Shown piece after piece: positions 8,302 through 17,083 of a DNA stretch of 57,214 nucleotides. The position numbers and the translations under genes are program-made. The stretch's first letter is position 1, and each line of letters begins with the position of its first letter. The DNA is from Hyphomicrobiales bacterium (GTDB taxonomy: Bacteria > Pseudomonadota > Alphaproteobacteria > Rhizobiales > Rhizobiaceae): contig UCEU01000046.1 in the NCBI GenBank assembly GCA_900471485.1, positions 1-57,214 on the forward strand. The letters run 5' to 3'. A model generated the notes under the pieces. The model was not told the origin of the DNA and did no database searches. It saw only the letters and a list, made by a program, of their open reading frames with translations.

Positions 8302-9444
8302 ATGGTCAAACCTCTCACCATTGCCGATCTGAAGTCCCTCGCCCAACGCCGCGTCCCGAAAATGTTCTTCGACTACGCCGATTCCGGCGCCTGGACGGAA
8401 CAGACCTACCGCGCCAACGAGAGCGATTTCGCCAAGATCGGCCTGCGTCAGCGCGTGCTCGTCGACATGACGAACCGCACGCTGGAGACGACGATGGTGG
8501 GCCAGAAGGTATCGATGCCGGTTGCGCTCGCCCCGACAGGCATGACCGGCATGCAGCACGCCGATGGCGAGATGCTGGCGGCGCAGGCGGCCGAAGAGGC
8601 CGGCGTTCCCTTCACGCTTTCGACCATGAGCATCTGCTCGATCGAGGATGTCGCCTCGGTCACCACCAAGCCCTTCTGGTTCCAGCTCTACGTCATGAAG
8701 GACAAGGACTTCGTGCTGAACCTGATCAATCGCGCCAAGGCCGCCAAGTGCTCGGCGCTGGTCCTGACCGCCGACCTGCAGATCCTCGGCCAGCGCCACA
8801 AGGACCTGCGCAACGGCCTCTCCGCGCCACCGAAGTTCACGCCCAAGCACATCTGGCAGATGGCGACGCGGCCCTTCTGGTGCCTCGACATGCTGCAGAC
8901 CAAGCGCCGCTCCTTCGGCAACATCGTCGGCCACGCCAAGAACGTCTCCGACCTCTCCTCGCTGTCTTCCTGGACGGCGGAGCAGTTCGACCCGCAGCTC
9001 TCCTGGGCCGATGTCGCCTGGATCAAGGAACAGTGGGGCGGCCCGCTGATCATCAAGGGCATCTGCGATGTCGAGGATGCGAAGGCGGCAGCCGACACCG
9101 GCGCCGACGCCATCATCGTCTCCAACCACGGCGGCCGCCAGCTCGACGGCGCCCCCTCCTCGATCAGCATGCTGCCCTCGATCGTCGACGCCGTCGGCGA
9201 CAGGATCGAAGTGCATCTCGACGGCGGCATCCGCTCCGGCCAGGACGTGCTGAAGGCCGTGGCGCTCGGCGCCAAGGGCACCTACATCGGCCGCCCCTTC
9301 CTCTACGGCCTCGGCGCCATGGGCAAGGAAGGCGTGTCGCTGGCGCTCAGCATTCTGCGCAAGGAGATGGACGTGACCATGGCCCTCTGCGGCAAGCGCG
9401 ACATCAAGGACGTGAACTCGTCGATCATCGCGGGACGGCAGTAG
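8302..9444 (+). CDS. lldD: FMN-dependent L-lactate dehydrogenase
   Basis: A 380-residue protein of the FMN-dependent alpha-hydroxy-acid dehydrogenase family. It oxidises L-lactate to pyruvate and hands electrons to the respiratory chain. Visible marks are FFDYADSGAW near the start, the FMN lysine segment LIIKGI, the catalytic SNHGGRQLDG stretch near residue 275, and the phosphate-binding DGGIRSGQD and YIGRPFLYG near 310-335. ATG 8302 gives the usual family start; an ATG-equivalent at 8272 adds ten unlikely residues. It is the last recognisable metabolic gene before the defence island. Confidence 0.88.
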   Translation: MVKPLTIADLKSLAQRRVPKMFFDYADSGAWTEQTYRANESDFAKIGLRQRVLVDMTNRTLETTMVGQKVSMPVALAPTGMTGMQHADGEMLAAQAAEEAGVPFTLSTMSICSIEDVASVTTKPFWFQLYVMKDKDFVLNLINRAKAAKCSALVLTADLQILGQRHKDLRNGLSAPPKFTPKHIWQMATRPFWCLDMLQTKRRSFGNIVGHAKNVSDLSSLSSWTAEQFDPQLSWADVAWIKEQWGGPLIIKGICDVEDAKAAADTGADAIIVSNHGGRQLDGAPSSISMLPSIVDAVGDRIEVHLDGGIRSGQDVLKAVALGAKGTYIGRPFLYGLGAMGKEGVSLALSILRKEMDVTMALCGKRDIKDVNSSIIAGRQ

Positions 9445-9755
9445 ACCGATCCTGAGCAGCCCGTTCACAGAAGGCACGAATCCCGACTTTCGTGACATTC
9501 TTGCACGCTTTGAAAAGTCACGGTTTGAAAATACCGTGGCGTCAGCGGCTTAGCAGCCAAGGATCGCCTTCCGGTCGTAGGCGCCTGATTGCGGCCGTTT
9601 CGGCCTGCAGTAATCGGTCCCAGGGCGCCTTCCGCTGCGAACTGAGGCTTTGGATATTGGCCGAATAGCACCTCCCGAATACCGCTCCCCTGGCCGCCGC
9701 CATTGAGACTTGCATCCTCCCAATCCAGGCTCGGACCTGCATCTAGGAGGACATC
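9445..9755. other. gap at the left edge of the defence island
   Basis: No gene is convincing here. CACGGT (9519-9524) and ACCGTG (9533-9538) form a short hairpin that could end lldD transcription. The last 20 bases carry a strong AGGAGG ribosome site for the next gene. No tRNA or integrase was found, so how the island arrived cannot be told from this edge. Confidence 0.5.
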
Positions 9756-10880
9756 ATGGGTATCTACGACTGGCGGGACGCGCGCCCGAAGAAGAGTTCG
9801 TTTCGCTATTCGGCAGATGAGTACCGATACATCGCGGTCGAGAGCGCTACGTATTCGCCGTGCATGGAGGGCCACGTCTGGCTTCCGCCGGCGGACTTCG
9901 CCGACTTCCTAGCAGACGAAGCCCATCGACTGGTAGTCTTCGCAGAGGAGAGTTTCGATGACGACTACTCGATCTACGACACCCGCAATTGGGACGCCTA
10001 CGGGACGACATCGCGTGAGTTCGAGACAGTAGCCAAACGCCTCTATGAAATCGCTGCGGCCAAATTCGAACAGGCACTGGCGAAGGATTTGGACCTCGAT
10101 CTCGACGGCGCCACGATCCGGTACTGGAGCGATCGAATTGTACTCAAGTGGGGCGATACCAGCCTCAAGTTCGAGAAGCCATCATCCTGGGAGCTCTACC
10201 AAGGCTTCGAGAAAATCGCAGCCGCGAGGAGCCTTGATACCCTGCGAGCTCTACCCGCTGCGACTGGCAAGGTCCCTCGCGGCAACGACGATCTGATTTC
10301 CGAGGAGCTCCGCGAGCTTCTGGTCGGGCGCCCCCTGCCAAGGAACCGGGTGGTGCCGGAGATCTTCCGCGCAGATCGCGAAGATGCTTCCAGCGACGAT
10401 CGCTATGAATTCGACAAGTTCGGAAATTTTCGCGACTGGAATTCCGAAAGGATGCTGCTCGGATACACTTGGATTGCTCCGACCAGCTGGAGCGATTTCG
10501 AGTCTGGGCAGGCTGAGAGGCTCATCGTGGTGCAGAAAGGCAATTCCGAGTATGAAGTCCATTCCCCGCGGACCAACGAGATCATTGCCGGATCGGACTA
10601 CTGGAAGACCATCGAGCGCCTGTTCAACGAAGCGTACGAGAACTTCCGTCGCAACCTAGAGGTCGATCTCGGATTGGATCTGAGCGGTGCGAAGTTGGCG
10701 TACCGCGGAAACAGCCTCTACATCGGTATCGATGATGCCGATGTCAGTCTCTGGTACCACGATGATGAGTGGCACTTCGGGAAAGAGTGGGGCGACTGGG
10801 ACAATATCAAGGAGGAGATCCGACGGATCGCGCCGCAGATCCTCAAAGACGTACACCACCCGACGACCGCCGCGCCCTGA
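9756..10880 (+). CDS. unknown protein built from two copies of one domain
   Basis: A 374-residue soluble acidic protein of unknown family. Residues 40-160 and 235-362 appear to be two copies of one domain. GHVWLPPADFADFLADEAHR aligns with GYTWIAPTSWSDFESGQAER. AKRLYEIAAAKFEQALAKDL aligns with IERLFNEAYENFRRNLEVDL, and both are followed by DLDGATIRYWSDRIVLKWGD or DLSGAKLAYRGNSLYIGIDD. No catalytic motif stands out. The ATG has a perfect AGGAGG seven bases upstream. It converges with the HEPN gene across a hairpin. Its place in a defence island hints at a defence role, nothing more. Confidence 0.75.
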   Translation: MGIYDWRDARPKKSSFRYSADEYRYIAVESATYSPCMEGHVWLPPADFADFLADEAHRLVVFAEESFDDDYSIYDTRNWDAYGTTSREFETVAKRLYEIAAAKFEQALAKDLDLDLDGATIRYWSDRIVLKWGDTSLKFEKPSSWELYQGFEKIAAARSLDTLRALPAATGKVPRGNDDLISEELRELLVGRPLPRNRVVPEIFRADREDASSDDRYEFDKFGNFRDWNSERMLLGYTWIAPTSWSDFESGQAERLIVVQKGNSEYEVHSPRTNEIIAGSDYWKTIERLFNEAYENFRRNLEVDLGLDLSGAKLAYRGNSLYIGIDDADVSLWYHDDEWHFGKEWGDWDNIKEEIRRIAPQILKDVHHPTTAAP

Positions 10881-10902
10881 TAAATCCTCCGGCGACACAA
10901 TC

Positions 10903-10942
10903 GGGCCGAGAGCCGGGCGCCGATAAGTCGGCAGCTCGGCCC
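10903..10942. terminator. hairpin between convergent genes
   Basis: GGGCCGAG at 10903-10910 pairs exactly with CTCGGCCC at 10935-10942. It fills the 62-base gap between two convergent genes and could terminate both. There is no clear T-run on either side. Confidence 0.5.
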
Positions 10943-12328
10943 CTAGCCTGCCACCCTCTTATGGAACACACGTCTCCGAGGTGTGAGATAGTCGCTCAGA
11001 AGCATTGCCGGGCCACACAAATCAAAATGCTCCAAAGTCTCGATGGCTTGATCCGGCTGCTCGTTCATGAAGGCTATTGCCTTCTCGCGCAATGCCGGAG
11101 CGAGACCGAAACCAGTGTCGACTAGCTGGCTAACTGGACTTTGCTTCATCTGCCTTGAAAACGCGCACAGGGCCGCGATCAGGTCGAATCCTTCTTGGCC
11201 CGATAGATGCCCAGCCAGCACGCCATCAACATCCGGAAGGGCTTTAGCAACACGCAGTGCGCTATGACCATCCTCCCAGGAATCCCAGACGGGTGCCAGT
11301 GCGCAGTCTCTCATCAGATCGGCTTGCTTTAGGCTTCCGAACAAGACCGCACGCACGCCAGACACTTCGATGGCTGCGCGTATCGCATCTGGAAAGTTGG
11401 CTACGAGCAATTTGCGATCCGGGGAGATTGCGATCGCCTCGATGAAACCTTCGGACACCGCAAGCAGACGATCCCGGACGCACTCTGCCTCGCTGAAAGT
11501 GGCGGCAAGCTGTTCGTCCATGAGGCGTCGCTGGCTACCTTCCAGTGTTCTTAGAAGCGCAATATCGGCGTTGATAACCATCGCGAGCCACAGATGATCT
11601 TCCCACGAAGTTCCGGATATCTTCTTCTTGGAGGATCCCAGTTTCTTTCCGATTGATCCCCGGTGTCCCTCGTCGTGCTTGCTTGCCAAAGCGACTAGGA
11701 AGCGCAAGGCATTCGAACGGAAGGCATCGTCGGTGGGGCTTTTCAGCTCCGACCAAAGATCCCCGATGAGCTTAGGGTGCGCCAATGCGTGTATCTGGAG
11801 CAGCTTCTCATCGACAACGGCTAGATCATCGCCGCTATTCGGGAAGATTGACCCAGCTTTCATCTCCGCGATAAGCCTTCTGCTCCCCTCCTCGGCGGTC
11901 AGCCATCTGGGTTTGAGAAACACGTCGACGGACGTCATGAAAATCTTCTGGGCATCTTCCTCGGTGGCATGGATACCAGACGGATGAGCCGCCTTGTTTC
12001 TGCCCTCTCTGATGTTTGAAAGCTCGAACTTCTGCGCGTCTGTTACGAATTTTGACTTGTGCAGTTCTTCGATCATGTGCGCCTCGAAGGACCTCTGAGA
12101 CTTGAGATCGCCATCAATTCGGCCCCTCAGATCTTCGGCAGCTTTGTCGTACTGCGCGAAATCCTCCACCCTCGCTATCAGATGATCGAAAACCGCATTC
12201 GCGGTCATCACGATACAGGCGCGAAAAGCCCTGACGCTGTAACAGGCGAGAGCTTCCTGCAGATATTCACGAACATCGGTGTCCGTGACCTCGTCCAGAC
12301 GTTGCTTCATCTTGAGTAGTTCGTACAC
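10943..12328 (-). CDS. HEPN-domain protein, probable RNase-type defence gene
   Basis: A 461-residue protein. The first 150 residues are helical and look like a HEPN domain: YLQEALACYSVRAFRACIVM opens it, and REGRNKAAHPSG carries R110-x4-H115, the R-x4-6-H motif of HEPN ribonucleases. The remaining 300 residues are predicted mostly helical and are not recognised. GTG at 12328 is taken as start because AGGAG lies eight bases upstream. HEPN proteins with the motif usually cut RNA in toxin-antitoxin and abortive-infection systems. No partner antitoxin (MNT-type nucleotidyltransferase) is adjacent, so it may act alone or with the convergent duplicated-domain protein. Confidence 0.7.
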   Translation of the reverse strand: MYELLKMKQRLDEVTDTDVREYLQEALACYSVRAFRACIVMTANAVFDHLIARVEDFAQYDKAAEDLRGRIDGDLKSQRSFEAHMIEELHKSKFVTDAQKFELSNIREGRNKAAHPSGIHATEEDAQKIFMTSVDVFLKPRWLTAEEGSRRLIAEMKAGSIFPNSGDDLAVVDEKLLQIHALAHPKLIGDLWSELKSPTDDAFRSNALRFLVALASKHDEGHRGSIGKKLGSSKKKISGTSWEDHLWLAMVINADIALLRTLEGSQRRLMDEQLAATFSEAECVRDRLLAVSEGFIEAIAISPDRKLLVANFPDAIRAAIEVSGVRAVLFGSLKQADLMRDCALAPVWDSWEDGHSALRVAKALPDVDGVLAGHLSGQEGFDLIAALCAFSRQMKQSPVSQLVDTGFGLAPALREKAIAFMNEQPDQAIETLEHFDLCGPAMLLSDYLTPRRRVFHKRVAG

Positions 12329-13020
12329 GTGCTTTCTCCTGCGGATTTCGCAGTGCTAACGGACGTGCGTAAACGACGGGTTAGGATGACCGGCAGCTTT
12401 CTCCAAATCTGGTCTCATCGACTGACAAGCCCCTGCAATCACTTCCGGAGTGAGCCGCTACGGATTGTTTAATACCGCCTGCGCCGTAGTCCTTCCCCGA
12501 TCGACGGGGAGATGTCGATGAGGGCAACGAGGCCGATGGATGTACGCGTTCACCCGTTATAGCGACACCTGGGTGAGTGTCACGGTCACCGGGTCCAACG
12601 TAGCGACGTTGATCGAACCCGCATCGGATCAGTCGTCGAACAGCATGTCAGCCTGGATTTCATTTGGATAGGCAGCAACCGCAAGCTTCGAGGAGCCGGG
12701 CTTACGCACGCCCTCATTCATCCAATTGCGCTATCTCGGAACACCGCGAGCTGCTCGAGAACGTGCTTGCTGGCAGGAAAAACAAGGTAATCTACCTGAT
12801 GGCCATCACCTGGACTAAGTTACCACGCGGGCTCTGCTATCTGGTGACGACGCGATGAATCTTACGGATGCCTTCTCGGCTTATGCACTGGCCGACGAAC
12901 AAGGGTAGTGAGGCCATCTTCGGTTTCTTGACAACGCCGCATTGCGCGCGCGGAACCGATCTTGCTCGGGATCGCAAGGCTAAATATACGTCAAGTTGAG
13001 TGGATTCGAGGAGCCATCCC
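12329..13020. other. 692-base region without a convincing gene
   Basis: Both strands hold only short open frames with no family signal. The stretch has mixed composition and looks like scarred accessory DNA between two defence loci. The promoter of the HNH-ATPase operon should lie at its right end, since the ATG at 13021 follows closely and the HEPN gene reads away from this region. Confidence 0.5.
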
Positions 13021-15249
13021 ATGAGACGCATTGCAAGACGTAAAGAGCCCCCACCCTTTCTGCTTTCCGATGCCGTCGCAATGGAGAAAGAGCACCTCCT
13101 GAGCTACCTGCGGCGCGATCCCGATGATCGACGTTCGCGGCGAGACACCCTAGATGATTCCCTGTTTTTCGATCGCTCATTTAGGCGCGACCTAAATAAG
13201 GTGTTCCACGGGACATGCGCCTTCTGCGAGTCGCGCTTTTCGGCAGACGATGAGGAAGACGAAGACAACCTCCGTGTCGGTCATTTCCGACCACTGCGTT
13301 TCGTAAAAGACAGCTCCGAGCTTGATAAGGACTACTATCTCTGGCTCGCATTCGAATGGCACAACATTCACGCAGTTTGCAGCTACTGCGATAAGGCGAA
13401 GCGCAACAGATTCCCGGTCAAGGGAAAGCGTGCGGACTTTCTCGCTAGTTATGCCTCAACCAACCAACAGGAGCGGCGCCTGCTGCTCGATCCATGCCAG
13501 GACGACCCAAGCAAGCACTTAGCGTACCGCTTCAACGGGGCTGTGCATCCCGTTACCGCTAAGGGCCATGCGACGATAACCGTGTTCGACCTGAATCGAA
13601 AGCAGTTGATCGTTCGCCGTCGCCGCGTGATAGATCGGATGCTCAGGAGCATTACGGACGACTGGATCGCCGATACGCCGCCTTGGGTGTTCGTTCATCC
13701 CGGCTCGGTGCATTCAGGTGCTCTCACGCAGCTTTGGAGACGCCTTGCTGTCGAGTTGGACCTCGTACCCGAGCGGGTGATCCGTGCCGCCGCGAGCCGA
13801 TTTCCTCAGGAACTGCAATCATTCCTTGAACGACTGACCGATCGCGAGAGGCGTAATCTGATTAAAGGGACAGATCTGCTGCGCGATAATGATCGGAACC
13901 AGCCGACGCAGGTCATTCCGGTCGAATGGGATGAAGCGGAACTCGATCCGCATGTGGGCGACGCTCGTCCAAGCCTCTTCTTCGGATCGGACCAGGAGAT
14001 CCGCTCCATCTTGGTCACGGACTTCAAGGTCATCGATCGCGTGAAGCTAAGCCTCCCGCCAAGTCGAGCCGAACGATCCGGGGCGCCGTGCATGATGATC
14101 CTTGGAGAAAACTCGACGGGCAAATCGAGCATTCTCTCTGCGATCGCTCTCGCATTGATCGGAGTTAAGGAAAGCCGGAAATTGGCGAAATTCGTGCCTG
14201 CAGCCGTGAGGAGTACCGATCGGAGACGCTTGGATCAGCATGACCAGATGCCCATGGGGTCGCGTATCTCGTTCCACAATACAAGGCGCGCAGCCAGGTT
14301 CGTCTATGATCCGCGCATAGATGAGATCAGTGGATCCGACCAGGCATCGATTGTCCTCGGCTACGGGCCCAGGAGATTCTTTGATCCCAAGAAACGCAAC
14401 TACTCTGGTGGCGCCGCATCGCGTGTCAGGACATTGTTCGATCCTCTCGCTACCATACCTTACCCTGACGAGTGGCTTAGCAGCAGGACCAACTCGCAGT
14501 TCGAGACCATTGCCGCGGCGTTGCGCGTGGTTCTTGCCATGGAGGAAGACGACGAACTGATCCGTGAAGGCCAGACCATACTGGTGAGAGCCAACGGGCG
14601 TTCGACCTCGATCGAAGCCCTGAGCGAAGGATATCGGTCAGTTTTCACGATGACAGTCGACATGCTACGCGAGTTTTCCCGCTACTGGCGGAATGTAGAG
14701 GAAGCCCAAGGAGTCGTCCTTATCGACGAGATCGAAACGCATCTCCATCCTCGATGGAAGATGCAAGTCATGACATCCTTGCGGCGCGTCCTTCCAAAAG
14801 TTCAGTTCATAGCGACCACCCATGACCCACTATGCCTGCGCGGCATGGATGATGGAGAAGTTGTCGTGTTGCAGAGAGACTCCGATTTTCGCATCGGGCA
14901 GCTGGAGGACCTGCCCAGCATACGCGGGATGACGGCGGAGCAGCTGCTCACGTCGGACTATTTCGGGTTGGCAAGCACTGCTGATCCCGGTCTGGAATTG
15001 GGTCTCATGAATGCCGCCAACGACTTCGCGCAAATGGGGCCGACCGGACGCATCGACGCTAAGGTTTCGGAACGAACAAAATCGATGCTTCATCGGTTGA
15101 CGCTTGGCAGCACCCCGTCGGAACAGGTTATGCAGGAAGCGCTCGAGCGCTACCTCGCACAACGCGAGGCGCCCGATGGGAGGTCGCGCACGCAACTGCG
15201 GGCAGAAGCCGTTGAACAGATAGTTGCTGCGCTCAAGCGGGTACCATGA
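13021..15249 (+). CDS. HNH nuclease-ABC ATPase fusion (Septu-like)
   Basis: A 742-residue two-domain protein. Residues 60-130 are an HNH nuclease of the TIGR02646/PtuB kind: C66-x2-C69, the GHFRP histidine at 88, N115 and C120-x2-C123. Residues 325-690 are an SMC/ABC-like ATPase of the PtuA kind: Walker A GENSTGKSS at 362-370, signature-like LSEGYRS at 534-540, Walker B VVLIDEIETHLHP at 565-577 and a switch histidine in TTHDP at 599-603. In Septu defence the ATPase and the HNH nuclease are separate proteins. Here they are fused, nuclease first. It overlaps the next gene by four bases (ATGA). An in-frame codon at 13000 is an alternative start. Confidence 0.85.
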   Translation: MRRIARRKEPPPFLLSDAVAMEKEHLLSYLRRDPDDRRSRRDTLDDSLFFDRSFRRDLNKVFHGTCAFCESRFSADDEEDEDNLRVGHFRPLRFVKDSSELDKDYYLWLAFEWHNIHAVCSYCDKAKRNRFPVKGKRADFLASYASTNQQERRLLLDPCQDDPSKHLAYRFNGAVHPVTAKGHATITVFDLNRKQLIVRRRRVIDRMLRSITDDWIADTPPWVFVHPGSVHSGALTQLWRRLAVELDLVPERVIRAAASRFPQELQSFLERLTDRERRNLIKGTDLLRDNDRNQPTQVIPVEWDEAELDPHVGDARPSLFFGSDQEIRSILVTDFKVIDRVKLSLPPSRAERSGAPCMMILGENSTGKSSILSAIALALIGVKESRKLAKFVPAAVRSTDRRRLDQHDQMPMGSRISFHNTRRAARFVYDPRIDEISGSDQASIVLGYGPRRFFDPKKRNYSGGAASRVRTLFDPLATIPYPDEWLSSRTNSQFETIAAALRVVLAMEEDDELIREGQTILVRANGRSTSIEALSEGYRSVFTMTVDMLREFSRYWRNVEEAQGVVLIDEIETHLHPRWKMQVMTSLRRVLPKVQFIATTHDPLCLRGMDDGEVVVLQRDSDFRIGQLEDLPSIRGMTAEQLLTSDYFGLASTADPGLELGLMNAANDFAQMGPTGRIDAKVSERTKSMLHRLTLGSTPSEQVMQEALERYLAQREAPDGRSRTQLRAEAVEQIVAALKRVP

Positions 15250-16196
15250 TGCGTAAAGTTGAGCGATCATCCGTCGCAGCCCCCGCATCCCTAACCGATC
15301 CCTCCGCAGCAGTGCTGTCCGAGCGTTCGGCAGCCGTGACACACTATGCAGCCGGCTTGCCGGATGCGGCGTACGGCTTCAGCCAATACAAAGGCTATGA
15401 CGTTAAATCCGCGCTCAGAAAGCTATTCAAGAGCAAATGCGCCTACTGCGAGTTCCATTTCATCGACGCAATGGATGTCGAGCATTTTCGGCCGAAAGGT
15501 GGGGTTGAAGGCGAGCCTCTGCATCCCGGCTACTGGTGGCTAGCGCTGCAGTGGGACAACTTGTTGCCCTCCTGCGTCGGTTGCAATCAGCGTCGCAAGC
15601 AGCACCTGGTGACCGTGAACACCACCGAACTCGAATATGCTGCGTTCCAATCGAAGAACCCTAGAAAGTCTGCAGGAAAAGGCAATCACTTTCCCGTTTC
15701 AGGAACTAGGGCCTTCGGTCCAGCGGACAGCCTGTCGGCAGAAACTCACGACATCATTGATCCGACCGTTGATGACCCCGAGCTTTTCCTGTCTTGGTCG
15801 ACCACGTCAACGTTTTCTGTAGTCCTGCCGCCAATCGCACCAAGCAGCCCCGCGCATACTAAGCGGGGTCTCGCCACAATCAACGTATTTGCTCTCAACA
15901 GAACGACGTTAGTCCAGTTGCGGACAGAGGTATTGCGCGAACTGCGCCTGCAGGCGGTGGAGATCGAGCGGGATCTCGAGGAAGATGCCGTACACGGCGG
16001 CTCGGCATTTGCCGTTGGGAACGCGCTTCGTCGGGTCGGCGCCCTGAAACGCTTTTGTGCGCCAGAGAAGCCATTTTCAGCGATGGCCACGGTGTTCGTC
16101 GAAGAATTCGCCGACCGACTATTGAAGCGCGTATCCCAAGCACACGGCGCTCCGGGGCAAGCTGGCACTCCTAATCTCCCGCAGCCGGCAGAATGA
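15246..16196 (+). CDS. second HNH nuclease (PtuB/TIGR02646-like)
   Basis: A 316-residue protein. It repeats the HNH pattern of the gene before it: C65-x2-C68, H80 in VEHFRPK, N105 in LQWDN and C110-x2-C113 followed by NQRRK. It is therefore a stand-alone PtuB-like nuclease, translated by ATGA overlap with the fusion ATPase gene. The C-terminal 180 residues are unrecognised and partly helical. Two different HNH domains would serve one ATPase here, unlike the usual one-to-one Septu pair. Key nuclease residues all appear present. Confidence 0.83.
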   Translation: MMRKVERSSVAAPASLTDPSAAVLSERSAAVTHYAAGLPDAAYGFSQYKGYDVKSALRKLFKSKCAYCEFHFIDAMDVEHFRPKGGVEGEPLHPGYWWLALQWDNLLPSCVGCNQRRKQHLVTVNTTELEYAAFQSKNPRKSAGKGNHFPVSGTRAFGPADSLSAETHDIIDPTVDDPELFLSWSTTSTFSVVLPPIAPSSPAHTKRGLATINVFALNRTTLVQLRTEVLRELRLQAVEIERDLEEDAVHGGSAFAVGNALRRVGALKRFCAPEKPFSAMATVFVEEFADRLLKRVSQAHGAPGQAGTPNLPQPAE

Positions 16197-16562
16197 CACC
16201 GGCGATTAGTAGCGAACTGAGGCGGCTTCACAACTCCCCGTCCACGCTTTCCTAACGTTGCGAGAACATTGGCTTCCAACACACGAGAAATCGTGGGCGA
16301 CTAGCGGCCACGGCGATTGATCTTCGTGGGCATTAGAACACGTCGATTGAGGCAGAACCACATATCGTTGAACTTCGGTTGGAGGGTGGAGTTGAAAGTT
16401 CCAGACTTGCCCTCAAATCACGTGCGTATCGCCTGCGAACCCCGTTGCTGACGAACAGCGACGCCCTTACCGTCGCTGGTGACATCGCCTAGAGCAACTC
16501 TTCCCTCGGACGAATGAATGCCCCATTCCTGTGATCTCTGAGGTTTTCCGGGAGCCCCAGCT
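16197..16562. other. gap between the HNH operon and vsr
   Basis: These 366 bases hold no supported gene and no strong hairpin. The last part must contain the promoter of vsr; GGGAG just before the GTG at 16563 is its likely ribosome site. Confidence 0.45.
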
Positions 16563-17033
16563 GTGGTTGACATCTTCACACCTTACGAGCGGTCTCTATT
16601 GATGAGCCGCATCGGGCAGAAAAACACCACGCCAGAAATGCGGGTTCGCCGGACCGCCCACGCTGTGGGCCTTCGGTACGCACTTCACCGTAAGGACCTC
16701 GCGGGAACTCCAGATGTTGTCTTCGTAAAGCACAGGCTGGCGCTATATGTGCATGGTTGTTTCTGGCATCGCCATGACGGCTGCTCGCGCGCAGGCGTCC
16801 CGAAAACCAATTGCAAATTCTGGCGGGGTAAATTTGAACGCAACGTCGCCAGAGATATGCGATCCCGCGCCGAGCTCGAAGCTTCTGGATGGCGCACGGC
16901 TGTCATCTGGGAATGCGAGACAAGGCGCATCGACCAGCTCGAGAAGATCATCTGCGAGCGGGTCCTCGAGCGCGCGCCCTCTCCCAAAGGATCTGATTTT
17001 CAGGAATCTCGCGGGAAGATAACCAATCGTTAA
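16563..17033 (+). CDS. vsr: Vsr-type mismatch/patch-repair endonuclease
   Basis: A 156-residue protein of the very-short-patch repair family. Vsr nicks next to T:G mismatches that arise when 5-methylcytosine deaminates. The active-site region LAGTPDVVFVKHRLALYVHGCFWHRHDGC (residues about 44-72) has the catalytic aspartate and the histidines and cysteine seen in E. coli Vsr, and WECETRR lies near 120. GTG at 16563 is the start, with GGGAG upstream. It sits 50 bases before a cytosine-5 methyltransferase gene, the usual partner. The C-terminal 25 residues are a loose extension. Confidence 0.92.
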   Translation: MVDIFTPYERSLLMSRIGQKNTTPEMRVRRTAHAVGLRYALHRKDLAGTPDVVFVKHRLALYVHGCFWHRHDGCSRAGVPKTNCKFWRGKFERNVARDMRSRAELEASGWRTAVIWECETRRIDQLEKIICERVLERAPSPKGSDFQESRGKITNR

Positions 17034-17083
17034 CCACGGAAGCTTATCATAAACAAATAGTTAACGCCATTTGGAGCGCCCCG

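Noticed and set aside
12664..12858. A 64-residue frame in the 692-base gap
   Set aside because: Composition is random-looking and no start signal or homology-like motif is present.
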